DNA of 64,000 nt from Mediterraneibacter gnavus ATCC 29149 (GCF_008121495.1 NZ_CP043051.1:2127001-2191000); one strand, 5' to 3'; shown: positions 24,990 to 34,879, counted from the stretch's first letter. The notes: generated from the sequence alone by a model not told the origin. Numbers and translations are program-made.

Positions 24990-25553
24990 ATGAATGAATT
25001 GATGATAAAAAAGTTTCGGGAATCATGTGATTATAATATCGTACTGATCGGATTTATGGGAGCTGGAAAATCGACGGTGGCAAGAACTCTGGGAGAATGG
25101 TTTGACATGGAGATTGTGGAAATGGATGAACTCATCTCGGATCGTCAGAGGATGAGTATTCCGGAGATTTTTGAAAAGCACGGAGAAGAGTATTTCCGGA
25201 ATCTTGAGACGAATCTTCTGATTGAGCTGCAAAAAACAAGTCGGACGATTATTTCCTGCGGCGGCGGTGCTGCAATGCGCAGTCAGAATGTAAGTGAAAT
25301 GAAAAAAAATGGATATGTGGTTCTGCTGACAGCTACTCCAAAGACGATTCTGGAACGTGTCAAAGAGAATGATGACAGACCTCTGCTGAAGAATCATAAG
25401 AATGTGGAATATATCGCAGAACTGATGGAAAAGCGCCGGGAGAAATATGAGACGGCAGCAGATTTGATCGTGCAGACAGACGAGAAGAATGTGCAGGAAA
25501 TCTGCAAAGAGATGATTACAAAATTGATGGAGATGGATAGTAGAGATGTTTGA
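24990..25553 (+). CDS. aroK: Shikimate kinase
   Basis: This 187-residue kinase phosphorylates shikimate in aromatic amino acid synthesis. The Walker A loop is GFMGAGKST (21-29), followed by the substrate-binding region (MDELI) and CGGG motif (IISCGGGAAM), with a lid Arg in NDDRPLL. It has an N-terminal extension of about 15 residues compared with the usual start. Its end overlaps the next gene by 8 bases. Confidence 0.93.
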   Translation: MNELMIKKFRESCDYNIVLIGFMGAGKSTVARTLGEWFDMEIVEMDELISDRQRMSIPEIFEKHGEEYFRNLETNLLIELQKTSRTIISCGGGAAMRSQNVSEMKKNGYVVLLTATPKTILERVKENDDRPLLKNHKNVEYIAELMEKRREKYETAADLIVQTDEKNVQEICKEMITKLMEMDSRDV

Positions 25554-26058
25554 TAAATTTTTTCCGGATGAATACCTGGCATCCGCTTATGTGATTCCTT
25601 TTGAAGAGCTGTATGAGAAGGGATACCGGGGAGTCATCTTTGATATCGACAATACACTGGTACCACACGGAGCACCGGCAGATGAAAGGGCAAAAAAGCT
25701 GTTTACGCGTTTAAACAAAATCGGATTTTCCTCCTGCCTTCTGTCAAATAATCAGAAACCGCGTGTGGAGATGTTTAATCAGGAGATACAGACTGCTTAT
25801 ATCTATAATGCTCACAAGCCTTCAATCAAGAATTATGAGAAGGCAATGAAGATTATGGGGACAACAAAGGAGCGCACCCTGTTTGTTGGCGATCAGCTGT
25901 TTACCGATGTATGGGGGGCAAAGAGAACCGGGATTCACAGTATTTTAGTGAAGCCGATCCATCCAAAAGAGGAGATTCAGATCGTTTTGAAGCGTTATTT
26001 GGAGAAAATTGTTCTTCATTTTTATAAAAAGAAGCGGAAACTGGATAAAAAAGGTTGA
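25546..26058 (+). CDS. YqeG family HAD phosphatase
   Basis: The 170-residue protein has HAD motif I FDIDNTL, motif II LLSNN, the motif III Lys in HKPS and motif IV GDQLFTDVWGA. These place it in the YqeG/IIIA HAD family (related to phosphatidylglycerophosphate phosphatase GEP4), which is often encoded near aroK, aroE and efp. It is translated with aroK (8-base overlap). The substrate is not known from sequence. Confidence 0.9.
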   Translation: MFDKFFPDEYLASAYVIPFEELYEKGYRGVIFDIDNTLVPHGAPADERAKKLFTRLNKIGFSSCLLSNNQKPRVEMFNQEIQTAYIYNAHKPSIKNYEKAMKIMGTTKERTLFVGDQLFTDVWGAKRTGIHSILVKPIHPKEEIQIVLKRYLEKIVLHFYKKKRKLDKKG

Positions 26059-26139
26059 AAAAAGACAGAATCTATTATAGAATTATAAACAGTCGAGAAA
26101 AGGCAGCGCATAAAGTGCGCATTTGAAGGAGGATTACAG

Positions 26140-26697
26140 ATGATTTCAGCAGGAGATTTTAAAAATGGTGTTACCGTTGAGATTGACGGAAATATCTATC
26201 AGATCTTAGAATTCCAGCACGTAAAACCTGGAAAAGGTGCAGCATTTGTTAGAACAAAATTAAAAAATATCATCAGTGGCGGTGTTGTTGAGAAAACTTT
26301 CAGACCAACTGAAAAATTCCCGAAAGCACATATTGACAGAAAAGACATGCAGTATCTTTACAGAGACGGAGATCTGTTTAACTTTATGGACGTAGAGACA
26401 TATGATCAGATCGCTCTGAACGAAGATGTTGTAGGAGATTCTCTAAAATTTGTAAAAGAGAACGAAGTAGTAAAGATCTGTTCACACAATGGAAACGTAT
26501 TCTCAGTAGAGCCACCTCTGTTCGTAGAGCTTGCGATTACAGAGACAGAGCCTGGATTCAAGGGAGATACAGCACAGGGAGCTACAAAACCTGCAACTGT
26601 AGAGACAGGAGCAATTGTTATGGTACCATTGTTCGTAGAACAGGGAGATGTACTGAAGATTGATACACGTTCAGGAGAATATCTCTCACGTGTTTAA
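26140..26697 (+). CDS. efp: Elongation factor P
   Basis: The 185-residue protein has the three-barrel EF-P layout: [17 protein letters not shown], the loop [11 protein letters not shown] that carries the position modified in some bacteria (Lys), and the C-terminal [17 protein letters not shown]. It relieves ribosome stalling at polyproline. AAGGAGG lies before the ATG. Confidence 0.98.
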   Translation: MISAGDFKNGVTVEIDGNIYQILEFQHVKPGKGAAFVRTKLKNIISGGVVEKTFRPTEKFPKAHIDRKDMQYLYRDGDLFNFMDVETYDQIALNEDVVGDSLKFVKENEVVKICSHNGNVFSVEPPLFVELAITETEPGFKGDTAQGATKPATVETGAIVMVPLFVEQGDVLKIDTRSGEYLSRV

Positions 26698-26705
26698 TAC
26701 GAAGG

Positions 26706-26731
26706 AGACGCCTCAGGGCGTCTTTTTCTTT
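26706..26731 (+). terminator. Terminator after efp
   Basis: AGACGCC/GGCGTCT stem with a TCAG loop, followed by TTTTTCTTTT. Confidence 0.92.
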
Positions 26732-26921
26732 TGGTAAGATGGGGATTGGTGTGAACAGTAACATTTATAGAATCTTTATAGATAGTTCATATAAAGTTCG
26801 TTGTATTTCGCATCAGAGTCGGATATAATCAAGAAACATAATATTGTTCACATCAGATTTCAAAGGCACATTCGTGCCGCATTTCTCAAAAAGATGAGCA
26901 CACAATCAGGAAGGAGACAGT

Positions 26922-27821
26922 ATGGAATATAGAGAATTTGTGTGCGCAGCAATTGAAACAATGAATCAAAAGGAGGGGAAAAACGGGATACAGGCAAGAG
27001 AACACAGAGCAGTAAAAAACAATGGGAAGATTCGTGTTGGACTGTTGCTTCAGGAAACGGGATCCAATCTGTTTCCGACAATCTATCTGGAGGAATATTA
27101 TGAGAAGTTTCAAAAAGGGGAAACTCTGGAACAGATTGTGTCGGAGATCAGCCAGCTTTATCAAAAGATCAAGGCAAAAAATATCATAGATGTGGATTCT
27201 TTTTTTAATCTGGAATCATGGAAGAATAAGCTGGGGATCAAAGTGATAAAAACGGAGAAAAACAGGGAATTACTGGAAGAAATCCCGCATTTGGATGTGC
27301 TGGATCTTTCGCTGACCTTTTATGTCATTTTAGACCGGCAATGTGAGGGAAGCGCAACAATGCAGATCACAAATGAGTATATGAGGCAATGGAATCTTGA
27401 AACAGAGGAATTATATGAAATGGCCATGCGAAGTGCTGTCAGACTGCTTCCGGCGGAATTCTGCTCACTTCCCGATATGATCCGCAGGATAACCGGAATT
27501 GAAGTGGAGGCAATCCGCGGCATGCAGAGAGAATGTCAGATGTATGTACTGACGAATTCCAGCAAGATCCAGGGGGCAGCCTGTATGTTTTATCCGCATG
27601 TTCTTGAGATGATCGGTGAAATTTTGAAAGAGGATTTTTATATTCTCCCGAGCAGTATCCATGAAGTGATCATTTTGCCGAAATCAAGAGAAATTGCAAA
27701 AGAGGAACTGGATGCTATGATACAGGATATCAATCATACACAGGTAGACACAGAAGAAGTGCTCAGTGATCATGCATATCTTTATGAAAGAGGATTGGGG
27801 AAAATACAAATGGCCTTTTAA
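26922..27821 (+). CDS. DUF5688-type protein
   Basis: This 299-residue protein is of the Lachnospiraceae-type family I associate with DUF5688 (NNGKIRVGLLLQETGSNLFPTIYLEEYYEKF, MFYPHVLEMIGEILKEDFYILPSSIHEVIILP). The family often occurs in several copies per genome and its function is unknown. It is soluble, with no signal peptide. A decent ribosome binding site (AAGGAG) precedes ATG 26922. It is monocistronic, and the upstream 190 bases hold no other gene. Confidence 0.8.
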   Translation: MEYREFVCAAIETMNQKEGKNGIQAREHRAVKNNGKIRVGLLLQETGSNLFPTIYLEEYYEKFQKGETLEQIVSEISQLYQKIKAKNIIDVDSFFNLESWKNKLGIKVIKTEKNRELLEEIPHLDVLDLSLTFYVILDRQCEGSATMQITNEYMRQWNLETEELYEMAMRSAVRLLPAEFCSLPDMIRRITGIEVEAIRGMQRECQMYVLTNSSKIQGAACMFYPHVLEMIGEILKEDFYILPSSIHEVIILPKSREIAKEELDAMIQDINHTQVDTEEVLSDHAYLYERGLGKIQMAF

Positions 27822-27859
27822 AAAGAAAAGATGGAATGAGAAATTTGAAAGAAATGCTC

Positions 27860-27888
27860 TTTACAAGATTGTAAAATTGTGCTAGGAT
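27860..27888 (+). promoter_or_regulatory. tRNA-Arg promoter
   Basis: TTTACA (27860-27865), 17 bases, then extended -10 TGCTAGGAT (box at 27883-27888), 44 bases before the tRNA. Confidence 0.75.
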
Positions 27889-27931
27889 ATATAAAGTGTC
27901 CGGTTGAAATTCAAAGGACACAAAAGATTAT

Positions 27932-28003
27932 GCGTCTGTAGCTCAGTGGATAGAGCGATGCCCTCCGGAGGCATGTGCGGCGGTTCGACTCCGCCCAGAC
28001 GTG
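27932..28003 (+). tRNA. tRNA-Arg (anticodon CCG)
   Basis: The cloverleaf can be folded by eye: acceptor GCGTCTG/CAGACGT (the first pair is G-U), D stem GCTC/GAGC, anticodon stem ATGCC/GGCAT with loop CTCCGGA (anticodon CCG, reads CGG), T stem GGCGG/CCGCC with loop TTCGACT. The discriminator is G, and CCA is not encoded. Confidence 0.95.
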
Positions 28004-28032
28004 TATTTTTTATATCGAAAAGAGATCAGTAA

Positions 28033-28079
28033 AAGGGATTGAGCGGCATCCGGGCGGATGTGCTTCAATCCCTTCTTTT
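28033..28079 (+). terminator. Bidirectional terminator
   Basis: A long stem (AAGGGATTGA... with ...TCAATCCCTT) followed by CTTTTA lies between the tRNA and the convergent ABC operon. It serves both directions. Confidence 0.85.
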
Positions 28080-28875
28080 AAATCAAATTCACTTTTCTTT
28101 GCAAAATCCGATAAGTAATAAAGTATCCTGCAATGGCAAGTACTGTCGTAGTACAGGTTCCGATCAGGAGCATCTGAAAGAAATACTCTGAAAAGCTGGT
28201 CTGTGCAGGAGAAAAAACATAATCAGGAAAGACACTGGTGATGATGGATACTCCTATGCTGATAATCTGAGTAATGAGATTCAGAATAAAATATACAGCA
28301 ATGGATACAATGATCCGATGTGCGGGAACCAGCTGTCCGATTGCAATACTTGTATAAATAAATAGCACGCAGGAAAGAATTCCGACAAATGAAAAAAATA
28401 CAACAAGACCGCAAAAGGAAGAGAAGGACATACCAAGTGCAGCCTGAAAGTCAGGTTTGATCCTTTCCAGAGCAGACTGTATATTGTCTCCCGAAATCAA
28501 AAACCACGCAGCGGCAAAGCAGATTGTAAGATCCAGCACATACCAGATGGAGGCAGACAGAATCTTCGCCCAGAGCTGGGTCAGCGGTGACGCCGGAAGC
28601 GTCCAGGTGATGTATCCCTCATCTGTAAACAGGTTCTTATAAAACCGGACGGCATACATGATACAGCATCCAAAGGAAATCGCAGAAAACAGCATTGTGA
28701 GCACGACGATCAAAAGGGCGATAACCGGAGCAAATTCTTCAGGAGCTGCTGAAAAGTCAAGATGATCGATTACAAGGAAGCGTGCGATCAGACAGCCGAT
28801 GATCAGAATGATATGCAGGACTGCAAACATACGTACTCCATATTTTAAATCATGTTTGATCAATTTTTTTAACAT
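28078..28875 (-). CDS. ABC transporter permease (YtrC/D-like)
   Basis: The 265-residue protein has six membrane segments (VLHIILIIGCLIARFLVI, VIALLIVVLTMLFSAISFGCC, WYVLDLTICFAAAWFLI, GLVVFFSFVGILSCVLFIYTSI and others) and follows the ATPase gene with a 7-base overlap. With a GntR regulator of the YtrA type it forms a three-gene export system often induced by cell-envelope stress or antimicrobial peptides. The substrate cannot be named from sequence. Confidence 0.88.
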   Translation of the reverse strand: MLKKLIKHDLKYGVRMFAVLHIILIIGCLIARFLVIDHLDFSAAPEEFAPVIALLIVVLTMLFSAISFGCCIMYAVRFYKNLFTDEGYITWTLPASPLTQLWAKILSASIWYVLDLTICFAAAWFLISGDNIQSALERIKPDFQAALGMSFSSFCGLVVFFSFVGILSCVLFIYTSIAIGQLVPAHRIIVSIAVYFILNLITQIISIGVSIITSVFPDYVFSPAQTSFSEYFFQMLLIGTCTTTVLAIAGYFITYRILQRKVNLI

Positions 28876-29567
28876 CGAAATACCTCCCGGAATAAAGCAT
28901 CTACCGATTTTTTGTGTCCGCTGCGGATCTCATCGACAGAGGCGTTGAGTGTAATCTGCCCGTTTTGCAGAAATAAAACCCGATCCAGAACATTTTCTAC
29001 ATCTGCGATCAAATGGGTACAGATCAAAACAGACGCATCTTCGTTGTAGTTTGTCAGGATGGTTCGGAGAATATAATCTCTGGCTGCAGGATCTACACCG
29101 CCGATCGGTTCATCTAATACGTAAAGCTGTGCATTCCGGCTCATGACAAGGATGAGCTGGACTTTTTCTTTTGTCCCCTTTGAGAGTGTTTTCAGACGAA
29201 GCGAAGGATCGATATCCAGATCCTTTAACATCGTATGAGCACGGGAGACATCAAAATCGGAGTAAAAGTCACTGTAATAGGAAATCAGCTCTGAAATCCT
29301 GCGGCGTTCATCCAGACATCCGCGCTCCGGAAGATAGGAAACGATTTTCTTCGTCTCTACACCGGGAACTGATCCGTTTACTGTGATCTGTCCGTCAGTT
29401 GGTAAAAGAAGCCCGTTGATCAGTTTGATCAGAGTCGTCTTTCCGCTTCCGTTTGGTCCAAGCAGGCCGATGATCTCTCCGCGTTCCAGAGTCAGATCAA
29501 CATTGGAAAGTGCAAAAAAGTGATTGAATTTTCGGGTCAGCCCCTTGCATTCGAGAATGGGGTTCAT
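28869..29567 (-). CDS. ABC transporter ATP-binding protein (YtrB-like)
   Basis: The 232-residue ATPase has Walker A GPNGSGKTT, a Q-loop and signature region (TLSKGTKEKVQLIL) and Walker B LYVLDEPIGGVD. It powers the adjacent permease. It overlaps the GntR gene by 4 bases and the permease by 7, so the three are one transcript. Confidence 0.95.
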   Translation of the reverse strand: MNPILECKGLTRKFNHFFALSNVDLTLERGEIIGLLGPNGSGKTTLIKLINGLLLPTDGQITVNGSVPGVETKKIVSYLPERGCLDERRRISELISYYSDFYSDFDVSRAHTMLKDLDIDPSLRLKTLSKGTKEKVQLILVMSRNAQLYVLDEPIGGVDPAARDYILRTILTNYNEDASVLICTHLIADVENVLDRVLFLQNGQITLNASVDEIRSGHKKSVDALFREVFRC

Positions 29568-29935
29568 AGGTTTACCTCCTTGAGTGCTTTCTGTATCAAC
29601 GCAGCAATTTCTTCTTTCTGAAAGCCGAGCTGTTTCATCTTTTCAAGAAACTGTAGGATATGTTCGGATGCGAGACTGGTCTTCATTTCATCCAGCAGCT
29701 GGGTATCTTCTGTAATAAAACGTCCGCTTGTCCGCTGAGAATATACCAGTCCGCTCCGTTCCAGTTCGGAGAGTGCTTTTTGCATTGTGTTCGGATTCAC
29801 GGCAGCTTCTACGGCGAGATCCCGGACAGAGGGAAGTCTGTCACCGGGTTTGTAGATGCCGGATACGATATCCTGCTGAATACGCTCCATCAACTGTAGA
29901 TAGATGGGACGGTCATTGTCCAATTCCCATGGCAT
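29564..29935 (-). CDS. GntR family regulator, YtrA subfamily
   Basis: The 123-residue protein has an N-terminal winged HTH (PIYLQLMERIQQDIVSGIYKPG, LPSVRDLAVEAAVNPNTMQKAL) and only a short helical C-terminal tail, the hallmark of the YtrA subfamily. It is first in its operon and probably represses it through the operator at 29968-29985. Confidence 0.93.
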   Translation of the reverse strand: MPWELDNDRPIYLQLMERIQQDIVSGIYKPGDRLPSVRDLAVEAAVNPNTMQKALSELERSGLVYSQRTSGRFITEDTQLLDEMKTSLASEHILQFLEKMKQLGFQKEEIAALIQKALKEVNL

Positions 29936-29967
29936 TTGATCACCTCGTTTTCTATGAAAAACTAACT

Positions 29968-29985
29968 GTACTATATATGTAATAC
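29968..29985 (-). promoter_or_regulatory. YtrA-type operator GTACTA-N6-TAATAC
   Basis: The inverted repeat GTA-N-TA, six bases, TA-N-TAC lies between the promoter -10 box and the GntR gene, across the expected transcription start. It fits the YtrA-subfamily operator pattern. Confidence 0.75.
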
Positions 29986-29986
29986 A

Positions 29987-30015
29987 ATCGTATAATGAAG
30001 TTGCGGATTTGTCAA
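29987..30015 (-). promoter_or_regulatory. Promoter of the GntR-ABC operon
   Basis: On the minus strand, TTGACA (30010-30015), 17 bases, TACGAT (29987-29992). It overlaps the site where the nfo gene ends (30017). Confidence 0.8.
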
Positions 30016-30016
30016 G

Positions 30017-30922
30017 CTACTTTTCATTTGCCGCAAGAATTTTGGCAGGCAGTTCCGGGTGAAAGATCCCTTCCTTTAACATACGAATCTCATATTTGTA
30101 AGGGGCATAGGATTTCTTCTCTTTGACAGCCGATGGAATGTACGGTGTTTCCAGAATTTTCGGGATATCCATAAAATCTTTGTGGTGTACGATATGGTGT
30201 ATCGCGTCAAATCCGATATGTCCGAAACCGATATTGGCATGCCGGTCTTTTGCGGCTCCCGGAATATTTTTACTGTCATTAATGTGAAAGACGGCAATCT
30301 GATCTTTTCCGATCAGGCGGTCGAACTCATCGATCACATCATCGAAATGGTGGATGATATCATATCCGCTGTCACTGGTATGGCAGGTGTCAAAGCAGAC
30401 TCTCAGCTTGTCATTGTATACAACGCCGTCATAAATCTGTGCAAGCTCTTCAAATGTGCGGCCGATTTCGGAACCTTTTCCGGCCATGGTTTCCAGTGCG
30501 ATATGACAGGGAGTATCTGCTGTCAGGACAGCGTTGAGTCCTTTGATGATCTGGCGGATTCCGGCGTCAGTTCCGGCTCCTACATGAGAACCCGGATGAA
30601 GTACCAGAGTATGGCTTTTGCAGGCGGCAGTGCGCTCAATCTCCTTTGCCAGGAATTCGACTGCAAGTTCAAATGTTTCAGGTTTTACAGAATTTCCCAG
30701 ATTGATGATATAGGGAGCATGTACGATGATTTCGTCAATGCCATGTTCTTTCATATATTCCCAGGCAGATGAAATATTCAGTTCGCTGATTTCTTTGCGC
30801 CTTGTGTTCTGCGGAGCTCCTGTATAGAACATAAATGTGTTTGCGCCGTAGGAAACGGCTTCTTTTGCGGAACCAAGCAGCATCTCTTTACCGCTCATGC
30901 CCACATGTGATCCTAATTTCAT
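30017..30922 (-). CDS. nfo: Deoxyribonuclease IV (endonuclease IV)
   Basis: This 301-residue AP endonuclease has a TIM barrel with metal ligands in [26 protein letters not shown] (Glu), [13 protein letters not shown] and HINDSKN...DRHANIGFG. It repairs abasic sites. It is a single gene, transcribed away from argS. Confidence 0.96.
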   Translation of the reverse strand: MKLGSHVGMSGKEMLLGSAKEAVSYGANTFMFYTGAPQNTRRKEISELNISSAWEYMKEHGIDEIIVHAPYIINLGNSVKPETFELAVEFLAKEIERTAACKSHTLVLHPGSHVGAGTDAGIRQIIKGLNAVLTADTPCHIALETMAGKGSEIGRTFEELAQIYDGVVYNDKLRVCFDTCHTSDSGYDIIHHFDDVIDEFDRLIGKDQIAVFHINDSKNIPGAAKDRHANIGFGHIGFDAIHHIVHHKDFMDIPKILETPYIPSAVKEKKSYAPYKYEIRMLKEGIFHPELPAKILAANEK

Positions 30923-31050
30923 AACATATATCCTCTTCTTTCCTTATTATATAAATCCTTTCGGATGCGTGTACAAACAGCTTGCCGTAAAGCATTATAC
31001 ATGATAAAATAGCAAAATGAAAGAAAAATAGAACGGAGAGTGGAACAGAA

Positions 31051-32814
31051 GTGAAAACATTGTTGGAACTGATTACAATAGAAATGAAAGAAGCCTTTGA
31101 GGCAGCCGGTTATGATGCGGCATTTGCGAAAGTAACCTTGTCAAACCGTCCGGATCTGTGTGAATACCAGTGCAACGGAGCAATGGCAGCAGCAAAAACT
31201 TACAAAAAGGCGCCGATCATGATCGCAAATGACGTGGTGGCAGGACTGCAGGAAAAAGACTGTTTTGAAATAGCAGAAGCGGTGAATCCGGGATTTATCA
31301 ATCTGAAAGTAAAACCATCCTTTGCAGCGGCATTTCTCAATGAGATGGCAGCGAGTGAAAAGCTGGGAGTGGAAGAGATGGAGACACCAAAGACGATCAT
31401 GGTGGATTACGGCGGACCGAATGTGGCAAAACCGCTGCATGTAGGACATTTGCGTTCTGCGATCATCGGAGAGAGTGTAAAGAGAATCCTGCGTTATAAA
31501 GGAAACAAAGTGATCGGTGATATTCATCTGGGAGACTGGGGATATCAGATGGGGCTGATCATTACAGAATTGCAGAAGAGAAAACCTGAGCTTCCATATT
31601 TTGATGAAAACTTCACCGGAGAATATCCGAAAGAGGCGCCGTTTACGATCGGAGAGCTTGAGGAAATCTACCCGACGGCCAGCGCTTATGCAAAAGAACA
31701 TGAAGAGTATCGTGAAAAAGCACTGCAGGCGACGTTCCTTCTGCAGAACGGACATCCGGGATTCCGTGCGATCTGGAATCACATTATGGCAGTTTCTGTA
31801 GCAGATTTGAAGAAAAACTATGCAAATCTGAACGTGTCTTTCGACCTCTGGAAGGGAGAGGCAGATGCCCAGAAATATATTCCGGATATGGTGGAGATGC
31901 TCAAAGAAAAAGGATATGCGCACTATGATGAAGGTGCTCTTGTAGTGGATGTACAGGAAGAGACAGACAAAAAAGAAGTGCCTCCGTGTATGATCTTAAA
32001 GTCAGACGGGGCTGCACTGTATGACACGACAGATCTGGCGACACTGGTAGAGAGAGAAGAACTGTACCAGCCGGACGAAGTGATTTATGTGGTAGATAAG
32101 CGTCAGGAGCTTCACTTTGTACAGGTATTCCGCTGTGCAAAGAAGACCGGAATCGTAAAACCGGAGACAGAACTGGAATTTTTAGGATTCGGTACGATGA
32201 ACGGAAAAGACGGCAAGCCGTTTAAGACAAGAGAAGGCGGCGTGATGCGTCTGGAAAATCTGATTCGTGAGATCAACGAAGAGATGTACAAGAAGATCAT
32301 GGACAACCGTACGGTTTCTGAGGAAGAGGCAAAGAAGACTGCACAGATGGTAGGACTTGCTGCGATCAAATATGGTGATCTTTCCAATCAGGCATCCAAG
32401 GATTATGTCTTTGATGTAGACCGCTTTACTTCCTTTGAAGGAAACACGGGACCGTACATTCTGTACACAATTGTCCGGATCAAGTCGATCCTGAATAAAT
32501 ACCAGGAAGAAAACAGTCTGGAGGATCTGGTGATCAGAGAGGCATCCAGTGAATTTGAAAAAGCACTGATGCTGGAATGTGCAAAATTCAATGATGTGAT
32601 CGAGACAGTTTATGAAGAGACAGCGCCGCACAAGCTGTGTGCATATATTTATGATCTGGCCAACGCATTTAATAAATTCTATCATGAGACAAAGATCCTT
32701 TCAGAGGAAGACGCAGAGAAGAAGAAAGGTTATATCGCGCTTTTGAAACTGACAAAAGAGGTTCTGGAGAGTTGTATCGATCTGCTTGGATTTGAAGCGC
32801 CGGAGAGGATGTAG
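31051..32814 (+). CDS. argS: Arginyl-tRNA synthetase
   Basis: This 587-residue class I synthetase has an N-terminal Add1 domain, a HIGH-type motif HVGHLRS within YGGPNVAKPLHVGHLRSA, a GKPFKTREGG segment in place of KMSKS and an anticodon-binding C-terminus ending LLGFEAPERM. It starts at GTG 31051 (CGGAGAG upstream). A CGG-reading tRNA-Arg lies 3 kb upstream, which is coincidental as far as I can see. It is followed 3 bases later by an alanyl-tRNA editing gene. Confidence 0.97.
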   Translation: MKTLLELITIEMKEAFEAAGYDAAFAKVTLSNRPDLCEYQCNGAMAAAKTYKKAPIMIANDVVAGLQEKDCFEIAEAVNPGFINLKVKPSFAAAFLNEMAASEKLGVEEMETPKTIMVDYGGPNVAKPLHVGHLRSAIIGESVKRILRYKGNKVIGDIHLGDWGYQMGLIITELQKRKPELPYFDENFTGEYPKEAPFTIGELEEIYPTASAYAKEHEEYREKALQATFLLQNGHPGFRAIWNHIMAVSVADLKKNYANLNVSFDLWKGEADAQKYIPDMVEMLKEKGYAHYDEGALVVDVQEETDKKEVPPCMILKSDGAALYDTTDLATLVEREELYQPDEVIYVVDKRQELHFVQVFRCAKKTGIVKPETELEFLGFGTMNGKDGKPFKTREGGVMRLENLIREINEEMYKKIMDNRTVSEEEAKKTAQMVGLAAIKYGDLSNQASKDYVFDVDRFTSFEGNTGPYILYTIVRIKSILNKYQEENSLEDLVIREASSEFEKALMLECAKFNDVIETVYEETAPHKLCAYIYDLANAFNKFYHETKILSEEDAEKKKGYIALLKLTKEVLESCIDLLGFEAPERM

Positions 32815-32817
32815 GAT

Positions 32818-33987
32818 ATGACGGAAAAATTGTTTTATCTGGACAGTCATCTGCAGAGATTTTCTGCGCAGGTAGAGCAGTGTGTCCCGGATGGAGAAAA
32901 CTGGCAGATCGTGCTGGATCGGACTGCCTTTTTTCCGGAAGGGGGAGGACAGTATGCGGATACAGGGATACTTGGCAGTGCGCGAGTGCTGGATGTGCAG
33001 GAAAAGGATGGTGTGATTTTTCACAGGACAGATGCGCCTCTTTCGGTTGGAGACTGTGTAGAGGGAAGGATTGACTGGGATCTTCGTTTTATGAAGATGC
33101 AGCAGCATACCGGAGAGCATATCGTTTCCGGGTTGGTTCATAAAAGGTTTGGGTATCAGAATGTGGGATTCCATCTGGGAAGTGAAGACTGCACGATGGA
33201 TTTCAACGGAGAGATTACCAAAGAGGAGATTCGCGAGATTGAATGGGAAGCCAATCGGGCAGTGGTGCGAAATCTGGAAGTGGAAGTGACCTATCCGGAT
33301 CAGAAAGCACTCCAGACGCTTGTATACCGCAGTAAGATTGAGATTGAAGGTCAGGTACGGATCGTGACGATCCCGGAATATGATGTGTGTGCGTGCTGTG
33401 CGCCGCATGTGAAACAAACAGGGGAGATCGGGCAGATCCGTCTGACGGGAGTGCAGCGTTATAAAGGCGGCGTCCGTGTGACCATGCTCTGTGGATTCCG
33501 TGCGTTGGAGGATTACCGCAGGAAAGCAGAGAGTACAGGGTGTATTTCTTCTGCTCTGTGTGTGAAAGAAGAAGACGTGGCGCAGGGGGTAGAAAAATTA
33601 AAAAATGACTGTACAGAATGGAAGCAAAGATATGCGCAGTTAAAGCGAGACATGCTTGCCATTCGTGCAGAAAGGCTGGCCGGGCAATCGGAGGATGTGA
33701 TTGTGTTTGCGGATGATCTGGAGGGAGAAGAGCTGAGGATTCTGATGAATCTTGTTCTGGATCATGGCAAACGGATCTGTGCAGCATTTGGCGGAGATGA
33801 GGAGCATGGTTTCCGTTATGTGATCGGAAGCAGGATATTGGATATGAGACCGCTTGCAAAAGAACTGAATGAGACATTTCATGGCAGAGGCGGCGGAAAA
33901 CCGGAGATGGTTCAGGGCAGTGTGCAGGGAAATGAGAGTGAGATGAGGGCATGGATACAGGAGAAAGCGAGGGAAATGAATGGATAG
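32818..33987 (+). CDS. Alanyl-tRNA editing protein (AlaX-L type)
   Basis: The 389-residue protein has the AlaRS-like editing fold: an N-terminal barrel (DRTAFFPEGGGQYADTG), zinc ligands HTGEH and CACCAPH, and a C-terminal DHHA1-like domain ending FHGRGGGKPEMVQGSV. It hydrolyses Ser or Gly mischarged on tRNA-Ala. It lies directly after argS and overlaps the next gene by 8 bases. Confidence 0.93.
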   Translation: MTEKLFYLDSHLQRFSAQVEQCVPDGENWQIVLDRTAFFPEGGGQYADTGILGSARVLDVQEKDGVIFHRTDAPLSVGDCVEGRIDWDLRFMKMQQHTGEHIVSGLVHKRFGYQNVGFHLGSEDCTMDFNGEITKEEIREIEWEANRAVVRNLEVEVTYPDQKALQTLVYRSKIEIEGQVRIVTIPEYDVCACCAPHVKQTGEIGQIRLTGVQRYKGGVRVTMLCGFRALEDYRRKAESTGCISSALCVKEEDVAQGVEKLKNDCTEWKQRYAQLKRDMLAIRAERLAGQSEDVIVFADDLEGEELRILMNLVLDHGKRICAAFGGDEEHGFRYVIGSRILDMRPLAKELNETFHGRGGGKPEMVQGSVQGNESEMRAWIQEKAREMNG

Positions 33988-34867
33988 AAATTCAGAACCG
34001 GTGAAATTCTGGCATGTATGTGGTCCGCTCTTATTGTATTGGGTGATTCAGTTTGTTGCCCGGTTAGTGGCAGAGCTTGCAGTAATGATTCCGCATATCG
34101 GTCAGGTTATGGATTATGACGCACTGGAAAAGAGCACTACGACAGAAGAGATGACCGAGGCGATTATGAGCAGTGTGCAGGGAATGTACGAGATTGTGGG
34201 TAAATATATTATGCCGATTCTTGCGTTCAGTGCGCTTTGTACGTTGTTTTTGACGGTACCGCTGTTTTTGAAAGACCGGAAGAAGGAACGAATACTTCAT
34301 AAACAGTCAGTGAAAGTTCCGGGAGTCAAGAAGTATCTGGTCGTTTTCGGACTGGGAAGTGCATTTTGTATCGGATTAAATTGTCTGATGATGTTGTCTG
34401 CCCTGGCGTTGTCCTCCTTAGCGTACAGCGATGTGGATATGCAGACGAATGTGGTCGTGCAGTTGATTTGTATGGGGATCATCGTGCCGGTTGCGGAAGA
34501 GTTGATGTTCAGGGGGCTTGTTTTTAAAAGATTCCGTGAAAAGAGCACATTCTTTAGTGCGGCGCTGCTTTCGTCTTTGATTTTCGGATTGATGAACGGG
34601 AATCTGCTGCAAATCCTCTATGTCGGAGCGATGGGAATGGTGCTTGCCTATTCCTATGAGATTTGTGGGACGATCAAGGTGCCGATCCTGCTTCATATTA
34701 CAGTGAATGTGATGGGAATTCTTCTGACAGACAGTGCACTGGGAGCATGGATCCAAGGCGATATCATGCGTCTTGGAGGGGCGGTTATAGTCAGTGCCTT
34801 TGTCGGTTCTTCCATGTATGTGCTTTTGAGGGGGATGAAGAAGCAAGAAGTACCGCCTGTTGAATAA
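33980..34867 (+). CDS. CPBP family intramembrane protease
   Basis: The 295-residue membrane protein has about eight spans and the CPBP/Abi signature EELMFRGLVFKRFRE (motif 1) with a later FGLMNGN (motif 2) and HITVN (motif 3) segments. The family includes CAAX-processing and bacteriocin-immunity proteases. In FGLMNGN the usual His of motif 2 is replaced by Asn, so activity is uncertain. Confidence 0.85.
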   Translation: MDRNSEPVKFWHVCGPLLLYWVIQFVARLVAELAVMIPHIGQVMDYDALEKSTTTEEMTEAIMSSVQGMYEIVGKYIMPILAFSALCTLFLTVPLFLKDRKKERILHKQSVKVPGVKKYLVVFGLGSAFCIGLNCLMMLSALALSSLAYSDVDMQTNVVVQLICMGIIVPVAEELMFRGLVFKRFREKSTFFSAALLSSLIFGLMNGNLLQILYVGAMGMVLAYSYEICGTIKVPILLHITVNVMGILLTDSALGAWIQGDIMRLGGAVIVSAFVGSSMYVLLRGMKKQEVPPVE

Positions 34868-34879
34868 AGCTTTTAGGAA

